From Flammeovirgaceae bacterium UBA6059 (GTDB lineage Bacteria; Bacteroidota; Bacteroidia; Cytophagales; Cyclobacteriaceae), in NCBI GenBank assembly GCA_002435755.1, contig DIYH01000024.1, positions 124,001 through 188,000 on the forward strand: DNA of 64,000 nt. The letters run 5' to 3'. The notes below the pieces were generated by a model, which worked only from the letters and a program-made list of their open reading frames with translations, did not search any database and was not told the DNA's origin. The position numbers were made by a program, and so were the translations under genes. Position 1 is the stretch's first letter, and every line of letters begins with the position of its first letter. Shown here piece after piece: positions 1 through 9,081 of the stretch.

Positions 1-583
1 TAACGACCAGGCACAAGAAGACTACCTGATCTGTTTTCGACAGCTTTTTGATCATGTTGACTATTTTGTCATCAATGTAAGTTCTCCTAATACACCTAAC
101 CTTCGCGATCTTCAGGAGAAGGAGCCACTCAAGGCATTGCTCTCCAGGTTGCAAGATGAAAACACGCGGATGCCAAGTCGTAAACCTATACTGCTCAAGA
201 TCGCACCCGACCTGAACCATGAGCAGCTTGATGATGTAGTCGAAATCGTCATAGATACCAAGATCGATGGTGTAATTGCCACTAACACAACCATCAGTCG
301 AGAAGGCCTGGATACATCTAAACAGCGAATCGAAACAATTGGAGCCGGAGGCTTAAGCGGTAGAACTGTGAGGAAAAGGTCTACTGATGTAATTCGCTAT
401 CTTCATAAGAGATCAGAAGGCAGCTTCCCCATCATTGGCGTGGGAGGCATATTCACTGCTGAGGATGCAATAGAAAAACTGCGTGCGGGAGCGTCGCTTG
501 TCCAGGTCTATACAGGATTCGTATATGAGGGCCCTGCAATGATCAAGCGCATCAATAGGGAGTTGTCCGCTGTGGAAATCTAA
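1..583 (+). CDS. pyrD: Dihydroorotate dehydrogenase (quinone), class 2, C-terminal part
   Basis: The frame is open from base 2, so the N-terminal part lies before the window. The visible 193 residues contain the class 2 signature N-V-S-S-P-N-T-P (bases 74-97), whose serine is the catalytic base in quinone-linked enzymes (class 1 uses cysteine). Further on are K-I-A-P-D, the T-N-T-T segment, and the FMN-phosphate loops G-G-L-S-G and G-V-G-G-I, ending in G-A-S-L-V-Q-V-Y-T-G-F. The enzyme oxidises dihydroorotate to orotate with FMN and passes electrons to membrane quinone in pyrimidine synthesis. pyrF, two steps later in the pathway, lies 3.4 kb downstream with ftsK and lolA in between. Confidence 0.93.
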   Translation, partial: NDQAQEDYLICFRQLFDHVDYFVINVSSPNTPNLRDLQEKEPLKALLSRLQDENTRMPSRKPILLKIAPDLNHEQLDDVVEIVIDTKIDGVIATNTTISREGLDTSKQRIETIGAGGLSGRTVRKRSTDVIRYLHKRSEGSFPIIGVGGIFTAEDAIEKLRAGASLVQVYTGFVYEGPAMIKRINRELSAVEI

Positions 584-646
584 TTTGGCACATACGCCGA
601 GAGAATTGTACTCGTTTTGTTTATTTTGTCATATACATTCTTCTGA

Positions 647-3274
647 ATGCCCAAGAATACATACAAGACCAATACCTTCAAGAAAGAGTCTAAAGAGCGC
701 AGCTTCCCTAAGTTTACGTTTTCATTCTTTAATGATAGGAGATTCCAACTGACCTTGGGGTTCTTCTTGCTTGGCCTGTCGCTATTTTTACTCACTTCCT
801 TCATCTCTTACCTTTTTACTGGTAAGGCGGATCAAAGTGTAATAGATGCTGTAAGTACTATCGGAATAAAAGATTCTGGCCTTGAGGCTGAAAACTGGCT
901 GGGGTTATTTGGTGCGTTATCAGCCCATTATCTCATTTTCAACTGGTTTGGGATTGCAGCATTTCTGATTCCTCCGCTGTGTTTTTTGGCTGGCTTCTAC
1001 GTTGCTTATCAGAAAGAGATCTATGCCCTGGATCGGGCCTCTTACTTTGTCTTTTTCTTTCTGCTGTGGGTCAGCATCAGTATGGGTTTCATTCTCCTGT
1101 CTTCAGACGAGCTGACGGAATGGGGCTTCCTCAGTGGAGGGGTAGGCTATGAACTGGCCATCCTTGGAGATAGCCTGATGGGCTGGGGTACTACTATCTT
1201 TCTAGGTTTTACCTTATTGGTTTTTCTTATCTATTACTTCAATATCACGGATACCTTGTTACCTGCATTTGGTTGGGGGAGCAGCTCATCTCATAACGAA
1301 GAAGAGGTGGAAGATATAGAAGATGAGCAGCAAACTGACAAGGAAGTAGTGGATAACCTTTTTGATAGTGGTGAAGCTGAGGAATCCGACGAAGAAGATG
1401 ATGAGTTCAAATTAATCATTCGTGAGCCAGAACGAGAAGAAGACGCATCCAGCGAGATTGACGAAAAGACAGAGAGTCAAGTTAAAGAAGAGCTCCCGCA
1501 GGAAGAGAAATCAGATGACCTGGCGGCAGTATTGGCAGCTGTAAAAGAAGAAGTAGAGCAGGAGGAGCAATCTACCGAAGAAACTCAAGACTTAGCCACC
1601 GATACCTGGACGGTAGACAAACCTAAGAAAACAAGTCGTACGTCTAAGGAAGAACCGGACCTTGAGCTTTCAATTGAAGAAGCTTCAGAGAAGAAGGAAG
1701 AAGTCAAGCCAGCATTTAATGTTGACCCGATCTCAGAAGATGCTAAAAAGGTGCAGGAGCAAGAGAACTACGACCCTACTCTGGACCTGCCATCCTACAA
1801 GTTTCCTACACCTGAGCTCCTCAATGAATATCCTGATAAGAAAGTCCAGGTAACCAAAGAAGAGCTTGAGGCCAACAAAGACAAGATTGTTGAGACATTA
1901 ATCAACTTCAAGATTGGCATATCCAGTATCAAGGCGACCATAGGCCCGACCGTGACACTCTACGAGATCGTTCCGGAGGCGGGTGTAAAGATTTCGAAGA
2001 TCAAGAATCTTGAAGATGATATTGCTCTGAATCTGGCAGCCCTGGGGATTAGGATAATCGCACCTATTCCTGGTAAGGGTACCATTGGTATAGAAGTGCC
2101 CAATAAGAATAGGGAGATGGTAGATGCTCGGACTGTCATAGAGCATGAGAGGTTTGCCAAAAATGAAAAAATGGCACTCCCTGTCGTACTGGGCAAGACG
2201 ATCTCGAACGAAGTGTTCGTAACTGATCTGGCCAAGATGCCTCACCTGTTGATGGCGGGTGCCACAGGTCAAGGTAAGTCAGTAGGTCTCAACATCATGC
2301 TCACCTCGTTGCTGTACAGAAAGCATCCAAGTCAACTCAAGCTAGTGCTAGTTGACCCGAAGAAGGTGGAACTCACATTATTCAACAAGATTGAGCGTCA
2401 CTTCCTGGCTAAGCTGCCCAATAGTGAAGATGCTATTATTACTGACACAAAGAAGGTGATCTATACGCTCAATTCGCTCTGTATTGAGATGGATAATCGC
2501 TATGATCTGCTGAAAGATGCAGGCTGTCGCAACCTGAAGGAGTACAATCAGAAGTTTGTTGAGCGACGACTCAATCCGCAGAAGGGGCATAGGTTTTTGC
2601 CATACATTGTACTGGTTATTGATGAGTTGGCCGACTTGATGATGACGGCCGGAAAAGAAATAGAAACTCCTATTGCACGTCTGGCTCAGCTTGCTAGGGC
2701 CATCGGCATTCACTTGGTAGTTGCTACACAACGCCCCTCCGTCAATGTGATCACAGGTATCATCAAAGCCAACTTTCCGGCAAGACTGTCTTTCCGTGTT
2801 ACGTCCAAGATCGACTCTCGTACGATCCTGGATGCAGGTGGCGCAGAGCAGTTGGTAGGTATGGGTGATATGCTGTTGTCTCAGGGCTCTGACCTCACCC
2901 GTTTGCAGTGTGCTTTCGTGGATACTCCCGAGGTAGACCGGATTTGTGAGTGGATCGGTGATCAACGCGGTTATGATGACGCTTATCTCTTACCAGAATA
3001 TGAAGGGGAGGAGGAGTCCATGCCAGGTGATGTAGATCTAGCGGATAGAGATGCCTTGTTCGATGATGCTGCAAGACTACTGGTCGTACATCAGCAGGGT
3101 AGTACCTCATTGATACAGCGCAAATTAAAACTTGGCTACAACAGAGCAGGTAGACTCATCGACCAATTGGAAGCTGCCGGTATTGTAGGTCCCTTCGAAG
3201 GAAGTAAGGCAAGAGAGGTATTGGTCAAGGATGAGTATGCGCTTGAACAAATATTGAATGATCTTAACGGTTGA
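647..3274 (+). CDS. ftsK: DNA translocase FtsK/SpoIIIE
   Basis: 875 residues, full length for the family. The N-terminal 200 residues hold four or five membrane segments (about 36-57, 85-121, 132-152, 165-198). An acidic, Glu-rich linker (about 215-395) follows, then the motor. Walker A is G-A-T-G-Q-G-K-S at 538-545 and Walker B ends in D659-E660. The C-terminal winged-helix gamma domain (about 805-862), which in FtsK reads chromosome-orienting sites, is present. The protein pumps DNA at the division septum to resolve and segregate the chromosome terminus. It starts at an ATG 63 bases after pyrD and is followed 48 bases later by the lolA-like gene, a likely operon. Confidence 0.95.
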   Translation: MPKNTYKTNTFKKESKERSFPKFTFSFFNDRRFQLTLGFFLLGLSLFLLTSFISYLFTGKADQSVIDAVSTIGIKDSGLEAENWLGLFGALSAHYLIFNWFGIAAFLIPPLCFLAGFYVAYQKEIYALDRASYFVFFFLLWVSISMGFILLSSDELTEWGFLSGGVGYELAILGDSLMGWGTTIFLGFTLLVFLIYYFNITDTLLPAFGWGSSSSHNEEEVEDIEDEQQTDKEVVDNLFDSGEAEESDEEDDEFKLIIREPEREEDASSEIDEKTESQVKEELPQEEKSDDLAAVLAAVKEEVEQEEQSTEETQDLATDTWTVDKPKKTSRTSKEEPDLELSIEEASEKKEEVKPAFNVDPISEDAKKVQEQENYDPTLDLPSYKFPTPELLNEYPDKKVQVTKEELEANKDKIVETLINFKIGISSIKATIGPTVTLYEIVPEAGVKISKIKNLEDDIALNLAALGIRIIAPIPGKGTIGIEVPNKNREMVDARTVIEHERFAKNEKMALPVVLGKTISNEVFVTDLAKMPHLLMAGATGQGKSVGLNIMLTSLLYRKHPSQLKLVLVDPKKVELTLFNKIERHFLAKLPNSEDAIITDTKKVIYTLNSLCIEMDNRYDLLKDAGCRNLKEYNQKFVERRLNPQKGHRFLPYIVLVIDELADLMMTAGKEIETPIARLAQLARAIGIHLVVATQRPSVNVITGIIKANFPARLSFRVTSKIDSRTILDAGGAEQLVGMGDMLLSQGSDLTRLQCAFVDTPEVDRICEWIGDQRGYDDAYLLPEYEGEEESMPGDVDLADRDALFDDAARLLVVHQQGSTSLIQRKLKLGYNRAGRLIDQLEAAGIVGPFEGSKAREVLVKDEYALEQILNDLNG

Positions 3275-3322
3275 TAATTTCTAGCACGGTTGTTGAGTAG
3301 GCACAACCAAATCAATTGAAAC

Positions 3323-3958
3323 ATGAAAAAAGTACTTTCTATACTGTGCCTGTTCTCATTGGGTATAACGGCACAAGCTCAGCAAGATGAAGCAGCACGC
3401 TCTATACTTGACGCAATGAGTGATAAGTATCAGGCCATGACAGCTTTTACTACGGACTTTGAGTATATCCTTGAAAACCCGGCTGAGGACCTTACCGAAA
3501 CGTTCGAGGGTACAGTCAGCGTAAAAGGCGAAATGTACCGTCTCTCCATGGAAGGTCAGGAGATCATCAACAATGGTGAAACAGTTTGGACTTATATGGA
3601 GGAGCTCAATGAAGTCAATATTTCAGACTACTATGCTGAAGATCAGGAGATCTCACTCAACAATATTTTCACCCTATATAAGGAAGGCTATAAGTACCTA
3701 TACATAGAGTCTGCTGACAATGGTCAGTTGGATATCATCGATCTCGTACCTGAGGATGTATCCAATACTTATTTCAAAATTCGCCTGGCGATCAAAAGCA
3801 ATAATCAGGAACTGAGCCGCTTCCAGGTGTTTGACAAGAACGGTAATCGCTACATCTATAAGATCGTCACTTTTAAAGAAGAACCTGACATGGGCGATGA
3901 TTACTTTAACTTCGACCCGTCTGAATACGAAGGAGTAGAAGTGATTGATTTTAGATAG
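3323..3958 (+). CDS. lolA: LolA-like outer-membrane lipoprotein carrier protein
   Basis: 211 residues with a clear Sec signal peptide (basic start, hydrophobic 4-15, cleavage after A-Q-A at about 19). The mature part has the LolA pattern: an N-terminal helix (S-I-L-D-A-M-S-D-K-Y) then alternating beta strands such as G-T-V-S-V-K-G-E-M-Y-R and N-G-E-T-V-W-T-Y. LolA carries lipoproteins across the periplasm from the LolCDE exporter to the outer membrane. It sits directly after ftsK and ends before a strong hairpin terminator. The family call is good; the lipoprotein-carrier role is inferred because Bacteroidota carry several LolA-like proteins. Confidence 0.82.
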   Translation: MKKVLSILCLFSLGITAQAQQDEAARSILDAMSDKYQAMTAFTTDFEYILENPAEDLTETFEGTVSVKGEMYRLSMEGQEIINNGETVWTYMEELNEVNISDYYAEDQEISLNNIFTLYKEGYKYLYIESADNGQLDIIDLVPEDVSNTYFKIRLAIKSNNQELSRFQVFDKNGNRYIYKIVTFKEEPDMGDDYFNFDPSEYEGVEVIDFR

Positions 3959-3975
3959 TTCAACTCCGTCCGTTT

Positions 3976-3984
3976 TACATTTTG
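3976..3984 (+). promoter_or_regulatory. Possible -7 promoter element before pyrF
   Basis: TA-CAT-TTTG resembles the Bacteroidota -7 element TAnnTTTG with one extra spacer base. If used, transcription would begin at about 3990, the first base of the hairpin that precedes pyrF. No convincing -33 TTG is seen at the right distance, so this is tentative. Confidence 0.3.
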
Positions 3985-3990
3985 CAATTA

Positions 3991-4011
3991 GCCGCTAAAG
4001 CGGCTTTTTTT
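3991..4011 (+). terminator. Intrinsic terminator between lolA and pyrF
   Basis: GCCGC (3991-3995), loop TAAA, GCGGC (4000-4004), then seven T. This is a textbook intrinsic terminator for the pyrD-ftsK-lolA transcript. It ends only five bases before the pyrF ATG, so it also forms the pyrF leader. Confidence 0.8.
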
Positions 4012-4016
4012 GTTTT

Positions 4017-4832
4017 ATGACAAGACAAGAGTTGTTTGATCAGATCCTACAAAAACGCTCATTTCTATGTGTTGGTCTGGATTCGGATGTCAATAAGATT
4101 CCAGGCCATCTCAGGAGAGAAGAAGACCCGATACTGGTTTTTAACAAGCGCGTGATCGACGCTACCGTCGATACTGCAGTAGCCTATAAACCCAACATTG
4201 CTTTTTACGAAAGCCTCGGCCCACAGGGATGGAACACACTGGCCAAAACGTTGGAGTATATACCAAAAGAGCATTTTACGATTGCCGATGCTAAGCGCGG
4301 TGACATTGGTAATACGTCTAAAATGTATGCGAAGGCCTTTTTTGAGCAAATGGACTTTGACGCGATCACTATTGCACCTTATATGGGAGAAGACTCAGTC
4401 ACACCCTTTCTTTCTTTTGCTGATAAGTGGGCCATATTACTTGCTCTGACCTCCAACAAAGGGGCCATGGACTTTCAGAATTTGCAAATAGGTGAAAGTG
4501 AACTCTTTGAGCAAGTTTTGATCAAAAGCCGAGAGTGGGGTAGTGCTGACCAATTGATGTATGTTGTGGGTGCAACGCGAGGCGAAATGTTTGCGCAGAT
4601 TAGGAAACATGCTCCTGATCATTTCCTGTTGGTGCCAGGCGTAGGGGCTCAAGGAGGAGATCTTGGAACAGTTTGTAAACATGGTATGAATAGCCAATGT
4701 GGTCTGCTCGTTAATTCTTCTCGTGGAATCATATATGCCGGTGAAGGTGAACAATTTGATGAGAGTGTCAAGAAAGCAGCTCTGGATTTGCAAGCTGACA
4801 TGGATCGTATGTTAGACCAATATTTACGGTAG
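4017..4832 (+). CDS. pyrF: Orotidine 5'-phosphate decarboxylase
   Basis: 271 residues, the longer type 2 form of the enzyme. The start gives the usual N-terminus followed by F-L-C-V-G-L-D-S-D. The catalytic D-x-K-x-x-D is D91-A-K93-R-G-D96, and the phosphate-binding region V-P-G-V-G-A-Q-G-G lies near residue 207. It makes UMP from OMP in the cytoplasm, the last step of de novo pyrimidine synthesis. The ATG lies five bases after the T-run of a terminator hairpin, leaving almost no room for an ordinary leader. The stop codon overlaps the GTG of the next gene by one base, suggesting coupled translation. Confidence 0.95.
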   Translation: MTRQELFDQILQKRSFLCVGLDSDVNKIPGHLRREEDPILVFNKRVIDATVDTAVAYKPNIAFYESLGPQGWNTLAKTLEYIPKEHFTIADAKRGDIGNTSKMYAKAFFEQMDFDAITIAPYMGEDSVTPFLSFADKWAILLALTSNKGAMDFQNLQIGESELFEQVLIKSREWGSADQLMYVVGATRGEMFAQIRKHAPDHFLLVPGVGAQGGDLGTVCKHGMNSQCGLLVNSSRGIIYAGEGEQFDESVKKAALDLQADMDRMLDQYLR

Positions 4833-6109
4833 TGAAAGAGGACCTGCTGCATTTCGTCTGGCAACACCAGTATTTTGATAAGGCGGGCTTGGTCACCACC
4901 ACAGGAGAATCTATCAATATCATCAACCCCGGGTTTGCTCACCGCGATGCAGGTCCTGATTTCGTACAGGCTAAAATCCTGATTGGAGATATAGAGTGGC
5001 ATGGTCATGTGGAGTTACATGTGACTTCTTCCGATTGGCAAAAACATGGGCACAACTCAGATCCTGCTTACCAAAATGTGGTGCTTCATGTAGTATGGGA
5101 TGATGATATCCCTTTGCACTATGATGACAAAGTGGCGATCCCAACACTAGAGTTGAAACATAGAATTAAACCTGATCTGACAAGAAGCTCTGCTGCACTG
5201 GTCAAGAATGATAGTAAAATCGCGTGCGCTGACAGCATTCACCAAGTCGATGTACTTACAGTCACTTCTATGGTCGAGCGGGCCTTGATGTCGCGGTTAG
5301 AGCTAAAATCGTCAGAATTGGGGCTCGTCCTCAAAACAAATAACGGTGACTGGGAACAAGCTGCTTATCAATGGCTGATGAAGCATATGGGGTTTAAGAA
5401 AAACAGTGAGCCAATGTACAGATTAGCCCAGCAACTACCGTTGACAATCATTAGGAAGCATCATCATGATATTCATCAACTTGAGGCCCTGCTATTCGGT
5501 GTGGCTGGTATGTTAAGCGAGGAAGTGCAAGATGATTACTATAAGGACCTCAAAAGAGAATATGACTTTCTTAGCCACAAGTATGGATTGAAAGACAAAG
5601 AGATATCTACCGTAGAATGGAAGTATCTTCGATTAAGACCAGCGAACTTCCCATCGCTCAGGATTGCCCAAGTGGCTCAGATATTCCATAGCCATCCGAG
5701 TTTTTTTTCGATATTGACGGAAACAATAGATGTCAAAAAGATCAGAGAGCTTTTTAGAGTAAGTCAGTCTGATTACTGGTGCTCACATTACCAGTTTGGT
5801 AAGTCCACTAAACATGCCATTCCGGGATTGGGAAAAAGTAGTATTGATGGATTGTTGATCAATGTATGTGCCACCTTGCTGGTTTCTTATGGCAAGTTCA
5901 CAGACAATCAATCATACATTGAGAGGGCACTTGACTTACTTGCTCAAATCAAGCCAGAGAAGAATGCCATCATCAATCAATGGAGCGCTCTCGGGTCGAC
6001 TATAGCATCGGCCGCTGATAGTCAGGGACTTTTAGGCCTTTACAAACTTTATTGCCGACCGAGACAGTGCCTGCGCTGCAGTATTGGAGCGGCCATATTG
6101 AATCGGTGA
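4832..6109 (+). CDS. DUF2851 family protein
   Basis: 425 residues of the DUF2851 family, common in Bacteroidota and of unknown function. Recognisable are the N-terminal block with N-P-G-x-x-x-x-D-A-G-P-D-F and G-D-I-E-W-H-G-H-V-E-L-H, and the C-terminal cysteine cluster Y-C-x-x-x-x-C-x-x-C that ends the family. The His/Asp-rich N-terminal block and the C-terminal cysteines suggest metal binding (inference). It starts at a GTG overlapping the pyrF stop by one base (TAGTG), so it belongs to the pyrF transcript. The next gene begins at or just after its stop. Confidence 0.85.
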   Translation: MKEDLLHFVWQHQYFDKAGLVTTTGESINIINPGFAHRDAGPDFVQAKILIGDIEWHGHVELHVTSSDWQKHGHNSDPAYQNVVLHVVWDDDIPLHYDDKVAIPTLELKHRIKPDLTRSSAALVKNDSKIACADSIHQVDVLTVTSMVERALMSRLELKSSELGLVLKTNNGDWEQAAYQWLMKHMGFKKNSEPMYRLAQQLPLTIIRKHHHDIHQLEALLFGVAGMLSEEVQDDYYKDLKREYDFLSHKYGLKDKEISTVEWKYLRLRPANFPSLRIAQVAQIFHSHPSFFSILTETIDVKKIRELFRVSQSDYWCSHYQFGKSTKHAIPGLGKSSIDGLLINVCATLLVSYGKFTDNQSYIERALDLLAQIKPEKNAIINQWSALGSTIASAADSQGLLGLYKLYCRPRQCLRCSIGAAILNR

Positions 6110-6111
6110 GT

Positions 6112-7359
6112 ATGAGCCAGGTCTTTTCATTGGTCAATATTGTTTTGCTTTTTCTTCTTGTTTGGTGGGTCTGGCGGAGACTCACCCATACATCCGATAA
6201 GCAACTCTGGCTAGTATACGCCGTGCTTAAATCCCTGGCTGCTTGTAGTTTCGTTTGGGTATACACTTATCATTACGGAACTGGAGACATGGCCAACTAT
6301 GTTCACGATGCTCAAGCGTACCATTCTCTTGGTCCTTCCTCCTTTTTCCAGGCTTTATTTGATCCGGAAGGTCCAAAGACTATTATCGATCAACTGACCT
6401 ACGACTTTGATCGTCGGGCGATGCTGATGGCCAAGTTTACAGCAGTCTCCTACTACCTATCGGGAAACACCTGGATTACAGCGCTCAACTTTTCTCTTGT
6501 TGGAGGGCTCACGATCTTTCACTTTTTTATGATGTTGAAGCAGCGCTTTCCGGGTTTAAGCCTACCGGCAATGGGGGCGCTACTTGTGTTGCCATCATTG
6601 GTTTTCTGGACAAGTGGGATATGTAAAGAAGCTATTTCTTTCCCTGCCATGCTTCTGGTATTAACACCATTGCTGAGACTAGGAAGTGTCACTGAACGTC
6701 TCGCATGGTGGCACTGGGTATTGGCTGGTTTGGGTGCATGGACCCTTTGGCTACTCAAGTACTATATAGCAGCGATCTTCCTGCCTGCCTGTTTATTGTA
6801 TGGCTTGTCTACATCTATGTACTGGTCAGCCTACCGAAAGCTAGTGGTGGGGCTAATGACTTATGTGCTTTTACTGTTGATGGTAAGTCAATTACATCCC
6901 AATCTTGACCTTCATAGGACTATGCAGGTGATGGTAGATAATTATGAGCTCACCATAAGCCAAACACAACCCGGAAAAAGTGCACATTATAATGGTCTTA
7001 GGCCGGATGTCGGTTCTTTTATTTTTCATTTTCCCAAGGCGGTGTTCACCGGATTGTTCATGCCTCTGATTAGTCAGTATTGGGATATCCCATCATTTCT
7101 GGTGGCGTTGCAAAACTCGCTGCTTTTGATAACATTGCTTACGCTGGTTGTTTTGATAACGGTCAGAAGGAAGTGGTCCGAAATCCCGGCTGGAACCTGG
7201 GCCATACTAGGTTTGATAGTATTGCTAGCTGGACTGATTGCTATCACCACTCCCAATTTCGGAACGCTAGACCGCTATCGAGTAGCCTATCAACCATTCT
7301 TAGTGTTGCTTATTGCTGCTGGTTGGCAACAATTCGTCTTACCTCGTAAAATCATCTAG
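6112..7359 (+). CDS. Polytopic membrane protein, possibly polysaccharide polymerase/glycosyltransferase-like
   Basis: 415 residues from the ATG at 6112; a GTG at 6106 that overlaps the preceding stop (GTGA) is an equally possible start. About ten hydrophobic segments are spread over the whole length. An N-terminal outside loop contains G-T-G-D-M-A-N-Y-V-H-D, and a conserved-looking segment L-P-S-L-V-F-W-T-S-G-I-C-K-E-A-I occurs mid-protein. Aspartate loops followed by F-W-S-S-G-type segments are seen in exopolysaccharide polymerases of the EpsG/Wzy type, but the match is by eye only. The neighbouring NeuD-type acyltransferase fits a role in surface sugars. Function is not established. Confidence 0.7.
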   Translation: MSQVFSLVNIVLLFLLVWWVWRRLTHTSDKQLWLVYAVLKSLAACSFVWVYTYHYGTGDMANYVHDAQAYHSLGPSSFFQALFDPEGPKTIIDQLTYDFDRRAMLMAKFTAVSYYLSGNTWITALNFSLVGGLTIFHFFMMLKQRFPGLSLPAMGALLVLPSLVFWTSGICKEAISFPAMLLVLTPLLRLGSVTERLAWWHWVLAGLGAWTLWLLKYYIAAIFLPACLLYGLSTSMYWSAYRKLVVGLMTYVLLLLMVSQLHPNLDLHRTMQVMVDNYELTISQTQPGKSAHYNGLRPDVGSFIFHFPKAVFTGLFMPLISQYWDIPSFLVALQNSLLLITLLTLVVLITVRRKWSEIPAGTWAILGLIVLLAGLIAITTPNFGTLDRYRVAYQPFLVLLIAAGWQQFVLPRKII

Positions 7360-7366
7360 AAAATCG

Positions 7367-7374
7367 TATTTTTG
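7367..7374 (+). promoter_or_regulatory. Candidate -7 element TATTTTTG
   Basis: Exact match to the Bacteroidota -7 consensus TAnnTTTG, 23 bases before the ATG of the acyltransferase gene at 7398. No clear -33 TTG is seen upstream. Confidence 0.4.
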
Positions 7375-7397
7375 CGGTCAATTTTCGAAAGTACATT

Positions 7398-8036
7398 ATG
7401 GACAACCCAGTAATAATTTTTGGAGCAGGAGGTCTCGGAAGGGCAGCTCTTGAAATTTTTCAGAGTAATGATGTCATGGTTTATGGATTCTTAGATGACA
7501 ATGAAGAAATGCATAATACCGAGATCGATACAGTAACCGTCTTGGGTAAAACAGAGGATGATGGTTTTTTAAAACTGATTGGTAAAAAATGTGAAGCGTT
7601 TATTGCGGTAGATGATAATAAACTCCGAAAATCATTGACCAAACTCATTGTCGATAGAAGAAAAATGATGCCAGTCAATGCACATCATCCTGCTACGGTG
7701 ATGGCATCAAGTGCCTCTCTCGGGCATGGTAATTTTATTAATGCGGCTGTGATCCTAGGAGCTGGTGCTCAGATTGGTAATCATTGCCTGTTACATACCG
7801 GGGCTGTTGTTGATCACAACTGTATGGTTGGTGACTATGTACAGATTGGTGCTGGTACGGTCCTCAATGCAGATGTAGTAGTAGAAGAAGGTGCCTTCTT
7901 GGGATCAGGTGTGACAGTGGTGAGTGGTGTTAAGATTGGGAAGAATGCTCGCATAGGAGCTGGTTCTGTGGTTATTCAAGATGTCCAAAAAGGAGAGACT
8001 GTCTTTGGCAATCCCGCCCAGGTAGTAAAGACATAA
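7398..8036 (+). CDS. NeuD-family sugar O-acyltransferase (hexapeptide repeat)
   Basis: 212 residues. The N-terminal part is a small nucleotide-sugar-binding-like Rossmann domain (V-I-I-F-G-A-G-G-L-G-R-A-A). From about residue 100 the hexapeptide left-handed beta helix begins, with repeats such as G-A-Q-I-G-N-H, G-A-V-V-D-H-N, G-D-Y-V-Q-I-G and I-G-A-G-S-V-V. This layout is that of NeuD/PglD enzymes, trimeric acyltransferases that acetylate sialic acids or UDP-amino sugars. A histidine in H-T-G-A-V-V-D-H is the usual catalytic position. It follows a membrane protein that may act on polysaccharide, so a surface-sugar role is likely. The substrate cannot be told. Confidence 0.8.
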   Translation: MDNPVIIFGAGGLGRAALEIFQSNDVMVYGFLDDNEEMHNTEIDTVTVLGKTEDDGFLKLIGKKCEAFIAVDDNKLRKSLTKLIVDRRKMMPVNAHHPATVMASSASLGHGNFINAAVILGAGAQIGNHCLLHTGAVVDHNCMVGDYVQIGAGTVLNADVVVEEGAFLGSGVTVVSGVKIGKNARIGAGSVVIQDVQKGETVFGNPAQVVKT

Positions 8037-8094
8037 GAACGAACATTTTTTTATATTTTTAAACTGACACCTTGCTTGAAACAAGGCCCTGGTT

Positions 8095-9081
8095 ATGAAA
8101 CAAGACTATCAAATCCTTCTCTACTATTGTTATGCCAAAATAGAGAACCCCGAAGAGTACCGGGAACAACATCATTTATTTTGTATTGAGAACAACCTTC
8201 GTGGTAGGATCATTATTTCCTCAGAAGGACTCAATGGTACAGTGTCAGGCCACAAGGATGACTGTGAGGCATATATGGACTATGTACTCAATGATTCAAG
8301 ATTCGGCCATACTGAGTTTAAGGTTGAGCCTCATGAGGGGCATGCATTCGCAAAAATCCATGTTCGTTATAAGCCGGAGATTGTCAATTCCGGACTGGAC
8401 TATATCGATCCCAATGTACGTACCGGAGAGTATGTAGAACCTGATGAGTTCAGACAGCTATTAAAGCAAAAAGATGACGATACTATTATCCTTGATGTGA
8501 GGTCCAGCTATGAGCATATGGTTGGTAAGTTCAAGGACGCTATGACACTCGATATTGAGAACTTCAGAGATTTCCCTGATAAGGTGGAGGAGATAAGGGA
8601 TGAGCTCGAAGGTAAGAAGATCGTGACTTACTGCACCGGCGGGATCAAATGTGAGAAAGCGAGTGCTTATCTACTGGAAAAAGGATTTGAAAATGTTTAT
8701 CAACTTCATGGAGGTATCATCAAGTATGGTATTGAAGAAGAGGGCGAAGATTTTGAGGGTAAATGTTATGTATTTGACGGTAGGGTAGTGGCTGATGTCA
8801 ACAAAGTAAACCCGAAAGTGATCAGCAGATGCTATGTGACGGGCCAGCCTACAGGTCGTATGGTCAACTGTGCTAATCCGCACTGCAATGCCCACGTCCC
8901 AATGTCAGAAGAAGGAGCGGAGGTTTTCAATGGATGTTGCTCACAAGAATGCAGCGAGCATCCGGATGTTCGTTCATATGATGGTACAGGATTCTACAAA
9001 AAGGAGATGAATGGTTACAATCCGATGAAGGGTTGGAAGAGGAGAAGTGAAACTAGTGCTGACACCTGTATGAATGGCTAA
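8095..9081 (+). CDS. trhO: tRNA uridine(34) hydroxylase (rhodanese-like)
   Basis: 328 residues matching TrhO/YceA. The N-terminal domain has the I-S-S-E-G-L-N-G-T-V-S-G segment. The rhodanese domain spans about 120-215, with the active-site loop C180-T-G-G-I-K-C. The C-terminal part carries the family's cysteine groups (C-Y-V-T-G, C-A-N-P-H-C-N, C-C-S-Q-E-C) that bind metal. The enzyme makes 5-hydroxyuridine at the tRNA wobble position using oxygen. The start ATG and length agree with the family. The next gene overlaps by eight bases, so the two are probably cotranslated. Confidence 0.9.
   Translation: MKQDYQILLYYCYAKIENPEEYREQHHLFCIENNLRGRIIISSEGLNGTVSGHKDDCEAYMDYVLNDSRFGHTEFKVEPHEGHAFAKIHVRYKPEIVNSGLDYIDPNVRTGEYVEPDEFRQLLKQKDDDTIILDVRSSYEHMVGKFKDAMTLDIENFRDFPDKVEEIRDELEGKKIVTYCTGGIKCEKASAYLLEKGFENVYQLHGGIIKYGIEEEGEDFEGKCYVFDGRVVADVNKVNPKVISRCYVTGQPTGRMVNCANPHCNAHVPMSEEGAEVFNGCCSQECSEHPDVRSYDGTGFYKKEMNGYNPMKGWKRRSETSADTCMNG

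Noticed and set aside
2378..2965. 195-codon minus-strand open frame inside ftsK
   Set aside because: Antisense to the conserved FtsK motor domain; its translation has no recognisable features.
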